NCBI GenBank assembly: GCA_030671945.1
Contig: DAOVHJ010000002.1
Coordinates: 1-28,036, forward strand
Source of the DNA: Candidatus Heimdallarchaeota archaeon
GTDB lineage: Archaea; Asgardarchaeota; Heimdallarchaeia; JABLTI01
Direction: 5' to 3'
DNA: 28,036 bases
Shown here piece by piece: positions 8,643-16,417 of the stretch. Position 1 is the first letter of the stretch. Each line of letters opens with the position of its first letter. The notes under the pieces were generated by a model. It saw only the letters and a list, made by a program, of their open reading frames with translations, did not search any database and had not been told where the DNA came from. The translations under genes were made by a program, and so were the position numbers.

Positions 8643-9978
8643 AGACTTGGGAAACAACTATCACAAAGCTATAAACTACGGTTTGAAAAAAGGAGCAGAT
8701 CAAGTAGAATTATTTGTGTTAGAAGGATATTCAGATGTTGTACAATTAGAAAAGAATGCTATTAAGGCTTCAGAGAGTAAATCTGTAACTGGTTTAGGTG
8801 TTAGAGCTTATACAAAAAAGGGTCTTGGCATTGCAACAACATCACTAATTGATGAGGATTCAACAAAAGATATCGTTAACAAAGCCGTAAAACTTAGTAA
8901 ACTCTCACCCCCAGATAAATTATTCAAAACATTACCTGGTCCTTTTGAAAAATACCCTGCAATTGATGGATTATCAAATGAGGGAGTAAGTAATCTATCA
9001 GCTGATAAATTAACTGAAATGGCTATTCATGCTATCGATAGTGCACTGGAAAAACATGATGTAGTAGTTAGCGGAAATCTTACGCGATCACATGCGACTG
9101 AAACAATCTATAATAGTTTAGGAGTCGAGGTCACACAAAACCTCAGTTCTTTATCTGGAGTAATATTCGTTAAAGCAGAAAAGAAAGATGATATTGCAAC
9201 CTCCTGGGATTATCAAAAAACTAGATCAGTAAAGGAATTTGATCCAGAAAGAATGGGTAGTACTGCATCTGAAAATGCTATTTCCCTATTAGGTTCTAAG
9301 AAGATAAAAAGTCAAGAATTACCAATTATCTTGGATTACAGAGGATCTCTTGATACTCTTTCATCAATAATTAGTGCTGGATTAGATGCCTTTGAAGTTA
9401 TTTTAGGCACGGCATACTTCAAAGATAGATTAGGTGAACAAATAACCAACGAAGAAATCACATTAATCGATAATCCATTGTATCTTGGCGGGGTTGGCTC
9501 ATCAAATTTCGATGATGAAGGTGTTCCTCATAAAGAATTAACCTTGATTGAAGCGGGTGTTGCGAAAGCTTACTTTTCAAATTCCTATTGTGCAAATGTT
9601 TTAGGCATAAAAAATACAGGGCATGCTTCCAAAGGAAGTTTAAGTAGTAAACCCCATCCAGATTTGACACAAATCCAAATTTCTCCTGGATCATGGGCTG
9701 TAGATGAAATAATAGCTGAAACTAAGAAAGGGTTGTACTTGAAGGATAGTTCACTCGAGCCTTCATCTGGTTCCCCCAATATTTCTGTTTTAATTGATCA
9801 GGGATTCTTAATCGAGAATGGAGAAATTAGTCATCCTCTAAAGGAAACTATGGTAGGAACAAATATTTTTGATTTGTTGAAAAACATTAACGCAATATCT
9901 AAGGAAGTAGTTAATGAGTCTGGATCTATTTCCCCTGCAATTCGAATTGCTAATGCAAAAATCGCTGGCGGAGAGTAA
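8626..9978 (+). CDS. tldE: TldE/PmbA, partner subunit of TldD
   Basis: 450 residues of the PmbA/TldE family, the half of the complex that lacks the HExxxH zinc motif and helps form the peptide channel. Family hallmarks visible are the N-terminal KKGADQVELFVLEG, the central GTAYFKDRLGEQI, GVPHKELTLIEAGV, and the C-terminal asparagine/isoleucine-rich strand with SGSISPAIRI. The start is uncertain: TTG 8626 lies inside the end of tldD, and a second in-frame TTG at 8647 has GGAGG (8631-8635) upstream and gives a more standard N-terminus (residues GNNYHKAINYGLKKGAD). Either way it overlaps or abuts tldD as a two-gene operon. Confidence 0.92.
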   Translation: MLEGNEDLGNNYHKAINYGLKKGADQVELFVLEGYSDVVQLEKNAIKASESKSVTGLGVRAYTKKGLGIATTSLIDEDSTKDIVNKAVKLSKLSPPDKLFKTLPGPFEKYPAIDGLSNEGVSNLSADKLTEMAIHAIDSALEKHDVVVSGNLTRSHATETIYNSLGVEVTQNLSSLSGVIFVKAEKKDDIATSWDYQKTRSVKEFDPERMGSTASENAISLLGSKKIKSQELPIILDYRGSLDTLSSIISAGLDAFEVILGTAYFKDRLGEQITNEEITLIDNPLYLGGVGSSNFDDEGVPHKELTLIEAGVAKAYFSNSYCANVLGIKNTGHASKGSLSSKPHPDLTQIQISPGSWAVDEIIAETKKGLYLKDSSLEPSSGSPNISVLIDQGFLIENGEISHPLKETMVGTNIFDLLKNINAISKEVVNESGSISPAIRIANAKIAGGE

Positions 9979-9987
9979 CTCCTCTCC
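9970..9987 (+). terminator. Hairpin enclosing the tldE stop codon
   Basis: GGAGAG (9970-9975) pairs with CTCTCC (9982-9987). The six-base loop TAACTC contains the TAA stop. No strong T-run follows, so its strength as a terminator is doubtful; it may instead protect the 3' end. Confidence 0.4.
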
Positions 9988-10006
9988 TCCTTGTAAACAC
10001 CAATTC

Positions 10007-10014
10007 TTTATATG
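10007..10014 (+). promoter_or_regulatory. TATA box for sdaAB-sdaAA
   Basis: TTTATATG is a good archaeal TATA match. Transcription would start near 10037, leaving a leader of about 25 bases that contains the GGTGGA ribosome-binding site at 10050-10055. Confidence 0.5.
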
Positions 10015-10063
10015 AGAAATAGATTACACTATTTGTAGTATAGATTTACGGTGGAATTAATTT

Positions 10064-10756
10064 TTGACAGATGAAAGTGTATTTAGATTGCTGGGGCCCA
10101 TTATGGTTGGCCCTTCCAGTTCGCATACAGCTGGTGCTGTAAGAATTGGGAGAACTGCAAGATTACTTTATGGTAAACAGCCAGAAGAAGTAGATGTCTA
10201 TTTTCACGGGTCATTCGCTGATACTTGGCGAGGTCATGGAAGTGACAAAGCAATAATTGGCGGATTATTAGGATTTAAAACATTTGACGAACGAATAAAA
10301 GAAGCTGATAAATATGCAAAAGAAGCTGGATTAAAAATTCGATTCAAAAAAATCAAGCTAGGTAAACGTTATCACCCTAATAGTATCAAAATAGTAGTTA
10401 ATGAAGGGAAAGATGATTCCATTTATGTAATTGCTGAATCTGTTGGTGGTGGAGATATTGTTATTCGAGAGATAATGGGCTTCAAAACCGAAATAACGGG
10501 TTCAAACGAAACTATAATTCTACGTCATGGTGACTTAGTTGGTACGCTTTCGAAAATAACTGGAGCAATTTCTTCTTTTAACTTAAATATCTTAACAATT
10601 AGAAGTAAAGATATTCCGAAAAAAGACGAAGCATTAACTACTATTGAAATTGAAGAAAAAAGTCCCAAGGAATTAGAAACGAAACTAAAGAAAATTGATG
10701 GTATGAAAATGGTAAGAATATTACCAAGTTTAACCGAAGGAGAGGAGATGTTCTAA
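10064..10756 (+). CDS. sdaAB: L-serine dehydratase, beta subunit (iron-sulfur type)
   Basis: 230 residues; with the alpha subunit it deaminates L-serine to pyruvate and ammonia. The N-terminus has the family signature GPIMVGPSSSHTAGAVRIG (residues ~11-29), and HGSFADTWRGHGSDKAIIGG follows at ~49. The C-terminal ~75 residues are an ACT domain (HGDLVGTLSKITGAISSFNL), the usual serine-binding regulatory part. The start is TTG 10064 with GGTGGA eight bases upstream, which gives the expected N-terminal length. Its stop TAA shares one base with the ATG of the alpha subunit (TAATG), so the two are translationally coupled. Confidence 0.95.
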   Translation: MTDESVFRLLGPIMVGPSSSHTAGAVRIGRTARLLYGKQPEEVDVYFHGSFADTWRGHGSDKAIIGGLLGFKTFDERIKEADKYAKEAGLKIRFKKIKLGKRYHPNSIKIVVNEGKDDSIYVIAESVGGGDIVIREIMGFKTEITGSNETIILRHGDLVGTLSKITGAISSFNLNILTIRSKDIPKKDEALTTIEIEEKSPKELETKLKKIDGMKMVRILPSLTEGEEMF

Positions 10757-11661
10757 TGACAGTTGATAGTGTATTACCTTTCTTAGAAAAAGCGAAAAAA
10801 GAAGAAAAATCTCTTGGAGAAATTATGATTGAACATGAGGTAGCTGTTCAAGAATCAAGTGCTAAAGATATTGTTTTTGCAATGAAACGTATTTGGGAAG
10901 TCATGGTAAAATCAATAGAAGAAGGCATTAAAATAACAAAGAGATCTCCAAGTGGCATGAGTGGTGGAGATGCGAAAAAAATACTTGCTAAATCAAAGAA
11001 AGGAAAATCTCTTGCAGGTAAAAATATTTTGAAAGTTGCTGCTCGGGCAATAGGAGTCGCAGAATATAGCTCTTCAATGGGCGTCATTGTCGCTTCACCT
11101 ACAGCTGGTTCTTCTGGTGTCGTTCCCGCAGTTGTCTATACTGCTGCTGAAATCTGTGATGCATCTGAAGAAGCGATCATTAAAGGCTTATTTGCTTCTG
11201 GTCTCATAGGTTTAGTTTGTGACGCAAAAGCATCCACAAGTGGCTCTGAACACGGGTGTCAAGCAGAAATTGGTGTATCAGCTGCTATGGCTGCTGCAGC
11301 AGCAGTTGAAATAGCCGGTGGAACTGCTGAGGAAGCTGTTAATGCTGCTGCTATAATGCTAAAGAATTCTCTAGGCTTAGCTTGTGATCCTGTGGCTGGT
11401 TTAGTCGAGACACCTTGCATTAAAAGAAATGGCATGATGGCTGCTGAGGCTCTTCTTGCTGCAGATATGTCTCTTAGTGGTGTTAAAAGCAATATTCCAT
11501 TTGATGAAGTAGTAATAGCTATGGATGATATTGGTCAAATGATGCCTTGTGAAATCAAGGAAACTTCTGAAGGTGGCTTAGCTAAAACTAAGACTGGAAA
11601 AGCTTACAAAATACGTCTAAGATCTAGTGGTACAAGAAAATTAGAGAAATCTGAGGATTAA
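10756..11661 (+). CDS. sdaAA: L-serine dehydratase, alpha subunit (iron-sulfur type)
   Basis: 301 residues forming the catalytic subunit. The three cysteines that hold the [4Fe-4S] cluster are C168 (in GSEHGCQAEIG), C210 (in GLACDPVAG) and C221 (in ETPCIKRN). Their spacing, 42 then 11 residues, equals that reported for C343/C385/C396 of the Legionella enzyme. The segment ASPTAGSSGVVPAV is the usual substrate-side motif. The cluster is oxygen-sensitive in this family, which fits an anaerobic or microaerobic host, and the reaction would feed pyruvate into central metabolism. The two-gene layout with the beta subunit is the Bacillus/archaeal arrangement, not the fused E. coli form. Confidence 0.95.
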   Translation: MTVDSVLPFLEKAKKEEKSLGEIMIEHEVAVQESSAKDIVFAMKRIWEVMVKSIEEGIKITKRSPSGMSGGDAKKILAKSKKGKSLAGKNILKVAARAIGVAEYSSSMGVIVASPTAGSSGVVPAVVYTAAEICDASEEAIIKGLFASGLIGLVCDAKASTSGSEHGCQAEIGVSAAMAAAAAVEIAGGTAEEAVNAAAIMLKNSLGLACDPVAGLVETPCIKRNGMMAAEALLAADMSLSGVKSNIPFDEVVIAMDDIGQMMPCEIKETSEGGLAKTKTGKAYKIRLRSSGTRKLEKSED

Positions 11662-11679
11662 GAATATCTCAATGAGTTA

Positions 11680-11686
11680 TTTTTTT
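11680..11686 (+). terminator. T-tract terminator after sdaAA
   Basis: A run of seven T lies 19 bases past the sdaAA stop and just before the convergent gene that ends at 11691. Archaeal RNA polymerase often stops at such tracts without a hairpin; only a weak 4-bp TGAG/CTCA pairing precedes it. Confidence 0.4.
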
Positions 11687-11690
11687 CCTC

Positions 11691-12950
11691 TTATAATTTT
11701 TCTTTTAAGTAAATTCTACTTACTTTGTTGAGAATATGACTTAAATCAAAATATTTCCCATTATGGATTTTATCCATCAAGACTGAATAGAAATCATTTA
11801 CTTTACTATCACCATATTCAATCTTTTTGAGATATTGAGAGATTTCAAACAGTATATTACAGAATTCTTTAGAAACATCTCTTACCTCTTTAGCAAATTT
11901 TGTTATTTCTTTTTGGAGATTCATAATGCTTTTAGTTTCGTCTTCCTCTAAGAATAGATTCACAATGTCCTTCAAATCCTTCATAGCTTGTTTCTCGGAC
12001 ATTACTTTGAGGTTGAATCCCTTAATTCCGGAATATATGAATTCAATTTGTTTAAGGTTTTCATACTTGGTTAATTCAATTGCTTCAATTGAACTTATTG
12101 CATGTTCTTTTATCATACCATTGACTTTCATTTTCTTTAGATCTTCAAGTAATTTCTCTTTCAAATTATTCAGAAATTCTTCTTGGGTTTCAATTTCTAA
12201 AGAGTTAATCAACATAACAATATATTTCACGATACAATCTTCAATTCTGTTTTGCCAGTGAAGTATGTCAGTTGTTGTTGCTGTTTTCGATTCAATTTCA
12301 AGATGTTTTAACCCAATCTCGAAAAGAGCATCTATTGCGGCGTTAACCAAATTAATTTCTTTCAATTTTACTACTTGTGCCACACCAATTCTCGCAAAGT
12401 TCCAGAGAATTCTAAGAAATGCTTTTTCTTGATTTAACTTATCAACAACAATTTCTGGGGGAACTCTTTTTTTCAATTCAGGTTTTAATTCACTAGCTTG
12501 GAAAGTTGTTTTCACAATAAAATCTTGAGGTGTTTTACCTGCGAGTTCAATACCTCTAATTAATCCTAGTATTTCATAGTAAGAAACTGCTTCAGGTGTG
12601 ATTACCCTATTTAGAATGTCGAATTCAAAATGTTGAAGAGCTTTCTTGATTTCCTTGGTCATCAAGTGATCAATTATAAGTTCTATTCCATTGTAAGTCA
12701 TTTCGTTTAAGTTAACAGTAGCTCCTTTAATGAACTTCTCAGCTTCAGGCAAAAGCTCAGCACTTTTCTTTTTGAGAATTCTGCCAGATGTCTCAATATC
12801 CTTTATTAGAACTAAATCTAGTGCAATGGAATCTGAATTGACTAATTCAAGTCGTGCTAGGTTCTCAGAATAAACTTTCTTAATTACTCCTATCTCCGCG
12901 CCATTTTGATCTAGAATAACTGTACCACTATCAGCTTTTACTTGACTCAT
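11691..12950 (-). CDS. PRC-like N-terminal domain plus large helical domain, function unknown
   Basis: 419 residues from ATG 12950, chosen because GAGGA lies eight bases upstream; the in-frame ATG at 12965 has no ribosome-binding site. Residues ~5-60 are beta-rich with a PRC-barrel-like pattern (SGTVILDQNGAEIGVIKKV, then SIALDLVLIKDIETSG), a second PRC-like module in this window besides the one near 1.5-1.8 kb. From residue ~75 to the end it is almost entirely helical with coiled-coil stretches (EEFLNNLKEKLLEDLKKMK), without signal peptide or membrane helix. No catalytic motif is visible. It converges on sdaAA with 29 bases between stops. A scaffold-like cytosolic protein is the most I can infer. 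Confidence 0.75.
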   Translation of the reverse strand: MSQVKADSGTVILDQNGAEIGVIKKVYSENLARLELVNSDSIALDLVLIKDIETSGRILKKKSAELLPEAEKFIKGATVNLNEMTYNGIELIIDHLMTKEIKKALQHFEFDILNRVITPEAVSYYEILGLIRGIELAGKTPQDFIVKTTFQASELKPELKKRVPPEIVVDKLNQEKAFLRILWNFARIGVAQVVKLKEINLVNAAIDALFEIGLKHLEIESKTATTTDILHWQNRIEDCIVKYIVMLINSLEIETQEEFLNNLKEKLLEDLKKMKVNGMIKEHAISSIEAIELTKYENLKQIEFIYSGIKGFNLKVMSEKQAMKDLKDIVNLFLEEDETKSIMNLQKEITKFAKEVRDVSKEFCNILFEISQYLKKIEYGDSKVNDFYSVLMDKIHNGKYFDLSHILNKVSRIYLKEKL

Positions 12951-13105
12951 GTATTTCGTCCTCATTGTATTTCTGTTAATCTCTTGAAGGAGTGTTAAAG
13001 ATATTATGAATCCTAGTTCACTTAAGAGTTAGTTTTCATCGTTTGAAAATCCTAAAAAACCTTTCTTTAGCTTCTAATTGTAGAATTATATAATCTATTC
13101 CCAAA

Positions 13106-13864
13106 TTACTCAAGTGGTATGCCTATAAAGAAATCAACATCTTTTTCATACTTATCCTTTAACTGTTTCAGCTCTTGCAATTTTACTATTGCAGAATTTT
13201 TTGATTTCTCAAGAATTCTAACATATTTTTCTTGGTCATCACTCAAATTTGTTGTTGCGAGTAATTCTAGAGCCATAGAGAGAGATTGTAAATCATTAGC
13301 AAAATCATGTCTCATTCGCTTTGTGATTTCTTTTAATTCATTGTTTTGCTTTTGCATATTTTCTTGGAAGAGAAAATGACAGACATTGTAACTAACAAGA
13401 TGTCCTATTGTCTCAAAAAGTATAATTTCATTGTCTGAAAAAGTGTAATCAGAGGATTCCCCAATAGTAATAAAACCAAATATCTGTTTATTGGAAAGTA
13501 AAGGAATTAGTAGAACTGATTTTATTAGATCGGATTCAAAAAAGATAGCTTGGAGTTCTTTCTCTTCCTGCCAATTTTTAATCTGCATTACTCCTTTTCC
13601 TTGAAGGATTTCTGTAAGTGATTTTATATTATCCAATGATTTAGAAGGTATATGTCTGAATGTCCTAATTCCTGTTTTTACCTTTTCTTGCATCTTTTCA
13701 GTAAAATCAATAACAAAGATAATTATTGAATCATAGGTAAAGTTACTCTCAAAAATAGCCATTGTTTTCTTGAAAATTTCATCAAGTGAATTTGCTGTTC
13801 CTAATGTTTTTGAAAAACCGCTGAATAAATCGAGTTTGTTAATAGCTTCACCTTTAATTTTCAA
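13106..13864 (-). CDS. GAF domain plus histidine-phosphotransfer-like helix pair, no kinase ATPase domain
   Basis: 252 residues from TTG 13864, with GAGGG six bases upstream. Residues ~10-165 form a GAF sensor (LGTANSLDEIFKKTMAIFES, then SVLLIPLLSNKQIFGFITIG). Residues ~170-235 look like the dimerisation/phosphoacceptor helices of a sensor kinase, with an H-box RMRHDFANDLQSLSMALELL and candidate phospho-histidine H186. The protein ends about 17 residues later. The DNA after the stop shows no HATPase_c N-box or G-boxes in other frames, so this is not simply a frameshifted kinase. It could be a phosphotransfer partner of another kinase, a Spo0B-like protein, or a purely structural sensor. No response regulator lies nearby. 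Confidence 0.8.
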   Translation of the reverse strand: MKIKGEAINKLDLFSGFSKTLGTANSLDEIFKKTMAIFESNFTYDSIIIFVIDFTEKMQEKVKTGIRTFRHIPSKSLDNIKSLTEILQGKGVMQIKNWQEEKELQAIFFESDLIKSVLLIPLLSNKQIFGFITIGESSDYTFSDNEIILFETIGHLVSYNVCHFLFQENMQKQNNELKEITKRMRHDFANDLQSLSMALELLATTNLSDDQEKYVRILEKSKNSAIVKLQELKQLKDKYEKDVDFFIGIPLE

Positions 13865-13954
13865 TTAATACCCTCAAATTTCATACTGTTCATCAATGTA
13901 TATGTATTTCATATCAAATAACTTTGTGTTTTTCGAGAATAAATTAAAAATATG

Positions 13955-15325
13955 TTAACTAGGATTCTTCTCCGAGTTTATACGTTCAAAGAAATCATCA
14001 GACTTCACAAAAATGAACATCAAGATTACAGTAATTATATAAAATCCTAGAGCAACAAGACCACAATAAGCGAAATTTTCTGATAAATTCCAAACAAAAG
14101 AAGCAATAAGTGCGTTTGCCATTAGTAGACTAATTTGTCCAAAAGCATTATTTATTGCAACTGCTGTACCTTTTGATTTTGGTACAACTTGTGTAATATA
14201 AGCATTATAACTACCCATTGATATTCCCGCAAAGAAATTTACTATAATTATACCGCTAATTGCTAAAGGAATATTGCGGGTAATTTCTCCTAAAAATGGG
14301 AAAAGAATTATGGATATGCCTGTGAGGATTGTTCCAGTTATGATAATTCTCCGCTTTCCTGTTTTATCTGCAACATAACTAAAAATTGTATTACTAATTA
14401 AGGCTGCAATACCTCCTCCTAAGAAAACTAAACCAACATCTGTTTTACTAAGACCATATTCGAATCCATTCCAGAAGTTTTCTTGAATTAGCCATGTTGA
14501 TAGCAAAGTAATCATACCAAATAATCCTCCCCTTTGAAAGAGTGTAATAAAGAACACTCCTAGGGCATATTTATTCCGAAGTACAAGTTTCATTCTTGTG
14601 AAGTAATTATGCTTCTCTTGGATATTCGGTAATACTTCACTTTTTTCTTCTTCATCAACGGGTTTCTTTTCAATTTCATCATCATCTGATTTAATTCCCT
14701 TACCCTTTATTCTGGGAACGATAAGCAATACTAGAACAAAAACAATGAAGCTTAGAATTGCCATAATTCCTACACCCCACTGCCACATTAGTTTCTCAGC
14801 AACAAGAGCAATTAATGGCACAGCAACGATTGTTGCCACATAAAACGAAGACATAATTAACCCAATCGCTGTTGAGAGCTTCTTTTTTGGGAAATAATCT
14901 CCCGCATAAGCTATAGCTGCAGGACCAAAACAAGCTCCTCCTATTCCTGCAATAGCTTGACTAAATGCCATAAGCCAGAACTTTGTTGCAATAGCTAAAA
15001 GCATTATTGCTATTGCAAAAACAAACATACCTGTATACATTACGATTTTGTACCCAATTCGTTCTGTAATAGGTCCAACAAGTAATGAAAAAACTGCAGC
15101 TGTTGCACTATAAACCGTAAACATTATAGCAACTGTTTTCACTGGTTCACCAATTGTTGCACTAATATATGGGACAAACATTTGAAGACTAGTCATTGTT
15201 GATCTCATAGTAAACATGATTAGAAATAATACACCTAAAACTAGATACATCTTCAAAAAGCTCTTCCAATTTTTCTCTTTTGTAATTGTATTTTCGTTTT
15301 CGGAAGATATTTCTAGTTCAGTCAT
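13955..15325 (-). CDS. Major facilitator superfamily transporter
   Basis: 456 residues with 12 predicted membrane helices in two halves of six. A charged cytosolic loop (residues ~208-245, KGKGIKSDDDEIEKKPVDEE) joins them, as usual for MFS. The loop between helices 2 and 3 carries GPITERIGYK, a variant of the GxxxDRxGR signature, and the equivalent loop in the second half carries SYVADKTGKRR. It probably moves a small organic solute or anion by proton coupling; the substrate cannot be told. An AAGGATGAG ribosome site lies over the stop codon of the VOC gene nine bases upstream, so the two are likely co-translated. Confidence 0.9.
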   Translation of the reverse strand: MTELEISSENENTITKEKNWKSFLKMYLVLGVLFLIMFTMRSTMTSLQMFVPYISATIGEPVKTVAIMFTVYSATAAVFSLLVGPITERIGYKIVMYTGMFVFAIAIMLLAIATKFWLMAFSQAIAGIGGACFGPAAIAYAGDYFPKKKLSTAIGLIMSSFYVATIVAVPLIALVAEKLMWQWGVGIMAILSFIVFVLVLLIVPRIKGKGIKSDDDEIEKKPVDEEEKSEVLPNIQEKHNYFTRMKLVLRNKYALGVFFITLFQRGGLFGMITLLSTWLIQENFWNGFEYGLSKTDVGLVFLGGGIAALISNTIFSYVADKTGKRRIIITGTILTGISIILFPFLGEITRNIPLAISGIIIVNFFAGISMGSYNAYITQVVPKSKGTAVAINNAFGQISLLMANALIASFVWNLSENFAYCGLVALGFYIITVILMFIFVKSDDFFERINSEKNPS

Positions 15326-15334
15326 TAATCTAGC

Positions 15335-15721
15335 TCATCCTTGAGGTGGAAAGGGATGCAAGAAGTATTGAATTTCAATCGTTATACCATTGGGGTCTTC
15401 TGCGAAGAAATTGTATATTTTAAACTTTTTGTTTTCTGCTGGAGGGTTTTTCACTATTACATTTTTGGCTTTTAATTTTTCATACCATTGATCCACTTCT
15501 TCAGTTGAGTCACACACAAAAGTCAAACAAACTGTGTTTATATCCTTATCAAGGAACTCATGTGAACAAAAACCAAGGTAAGCTCCCTTAGAAGTTTCAA
15601 ATATACGACATTGCCCCTGATCAACAATTAGCTTGCATTTCAAAAAATCAACATAAAATTCAGTTGTTTTCTCAAGATCATCTGTTTGAAGAAAAGTAAT
15701 TGTTGAGCTGAAGTCTTTCAT
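15335..15721 (-). CDS. VOC (glyoxalase/bleomycin-resistance fold) family protein
   Basis: 128 residues with two babbabbb-type halves. The first runs TITFLQTDDLEKTTEFYVDF, and the second ends FFAEDPNGITIEIQYF, where the glutamate is the usual metal ligand on the last strand. The histidine normally found on the first strand of glyoxalase I is absent, so lactoylglutathione lyase activity is doubtful; a binding or dioxygenase-like role is as likely. Start ATG 15721 with a GGAA-type ribosome site. It precedes the transporter gene by nine bases, so the pair may handle the same small molecule. Confidence 0.85.
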   Translation of the reverse strand: MKDFSSTITFLQTDDLEKTTEFYVDFLKCKLIVDQGQCRIFETSKGAYLGFCSHEFLDKDINTVCLTFVCDSTEEVDQWYEKLKAKNVIVKNPPAENKKFKIYNFFAEDPNGITIEIQYFLHPFPPQG

Positions 15722-15782
15722 AGTTTATTCCAACTATTGGTGTTAATTAGTTTTTTCAAGTAAAGAAAAAAGAAGAATTTTC

Positions 15783-16157
15783 CTATATTTTCTCCATATT
15801 TTCCTTAGTTATGAATGGTCCTTTTAATGGTGCCCATTTGATGTATGGGTTTGCTAGTATTACTAAAATAAACAAGAGCGAAAATCGTAATACAATAAAG
15901 ATGAAAAACATAATATCGTTTAACCAAAGGAATGTGTTTAATCCTACAAAAACAAGTACTAATACTGCTAGTATTATAACAAGAATAGACCAGATTATCT
16001 CTCGCTTTTGATTTTCTTCTAATTTTACCCATCTAACTATTGCATAAATAGCTGATCCTCCAAAGATGAACGGGCAAAAAGCATAAGAAACTATGTGTGT
16101 TGTCGGATCGATTAATTCCCCAAGAACCATTAAAATTGCTGTTATAGATTCAAACAA
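15783..16157 (-). CDS. Small integral membrane protein, unknown
   Basis: 124 residues with three or four membrane helices (around residues 5-35, 54-76 and 80-102) and a short basic loop (WVKLEENQKREI) between the first helices. The start is TTG 16157 with GGAG about ten bases upstream. The C-terminus (NPYIKWAPLKGPFI) is polar. I do not recognise a family. It lies 61 bases ahead of the VOC gene on the same strand, separated by a T-rich stretch, so it may or may not share its transcript. Confidence 0.65.
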   Translation of the reverse strand: MFESITAILMVLGELIDPTTHIVSYAFCPFIFGGSAIYAIVRWVKLEENQKREIIWSILVIILAVLVLVFVGLNTFLWLNDIMFFIFIVLRFSLLFILVILANPYIKWAPLKGPFITKENMEKI

Positions 16158-16257
16158 ATTTTATTATCTCCAAACTAAAGATATAGTTCAATAATCTTCA
16201 TAACCTATTTAATTTTCGATATTAAAAGTAAAGATTACTGGATTCAACTCTAGATGA

Positions 16258-16389
16258 ATACTTAATGAAGAGAGTCATTTATTTAGACAATATAGAGGAA
16301 AATATAATTTAGATAAATTTAGTCCTTGGCAGTGGAAATCGAAAAAAGACACTCAAAGTGTTCTTGATTATTACGTACAGAAAAAGTGA
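16258..16389 (+). pseudogene. Possible remnant of a coding sequence (43 codons, no start codon)
   Basis: One plus-strand frame reads LNEESHLFRQYRGKYNLD, then KFSPWQWKSKKDTQSVLDYY and VQKK before a TGA at 16387-16389. The composition is protein-like, with two Trp and several charged residues. There is no ATG, GTG or TTG in the frame, and an in-frame TGA (16255-16257) lies just upstream. Upstream of that TGA the same frame (VKITGFNSR) might be the older continuation. It could be chance or a decayed gene end. Confidence 0.25.
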
Positions 16390-16393
16390 AAAG

Positions 16394-16417
16394 AACTACC
16401 AATCATTGTTGGTAGTT
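16394..16417 (-). terminator. Hairpin over the RIO kinase stop codon
   Basis: A perfect 9-bp stem AACTACCAA/TTGGTAGTT (16394-16402 with 16409-16417) encloses a six-base loop that holds most of the TGA stop (16403-16405). On the transcript it is followed by TTCTTTTCACTTTTT, a T-rich tail typical of termination. Confidence 0.6.

Noticed and set aside
11259..11492. Ala-rich minus-strand frame inside sdaAA
   Set aside because: Produced by reverse reading of the Ala/Glu-rich sdaAA segment; no independent evidence.
15811..16011. 66-codon plus-strand and 75-codon minus-strand frames over the small membrane protein
   Set aside because: Both overlap the membrane-protein frame, which alone shows periodic hydrophobic helices and a GGAG site.
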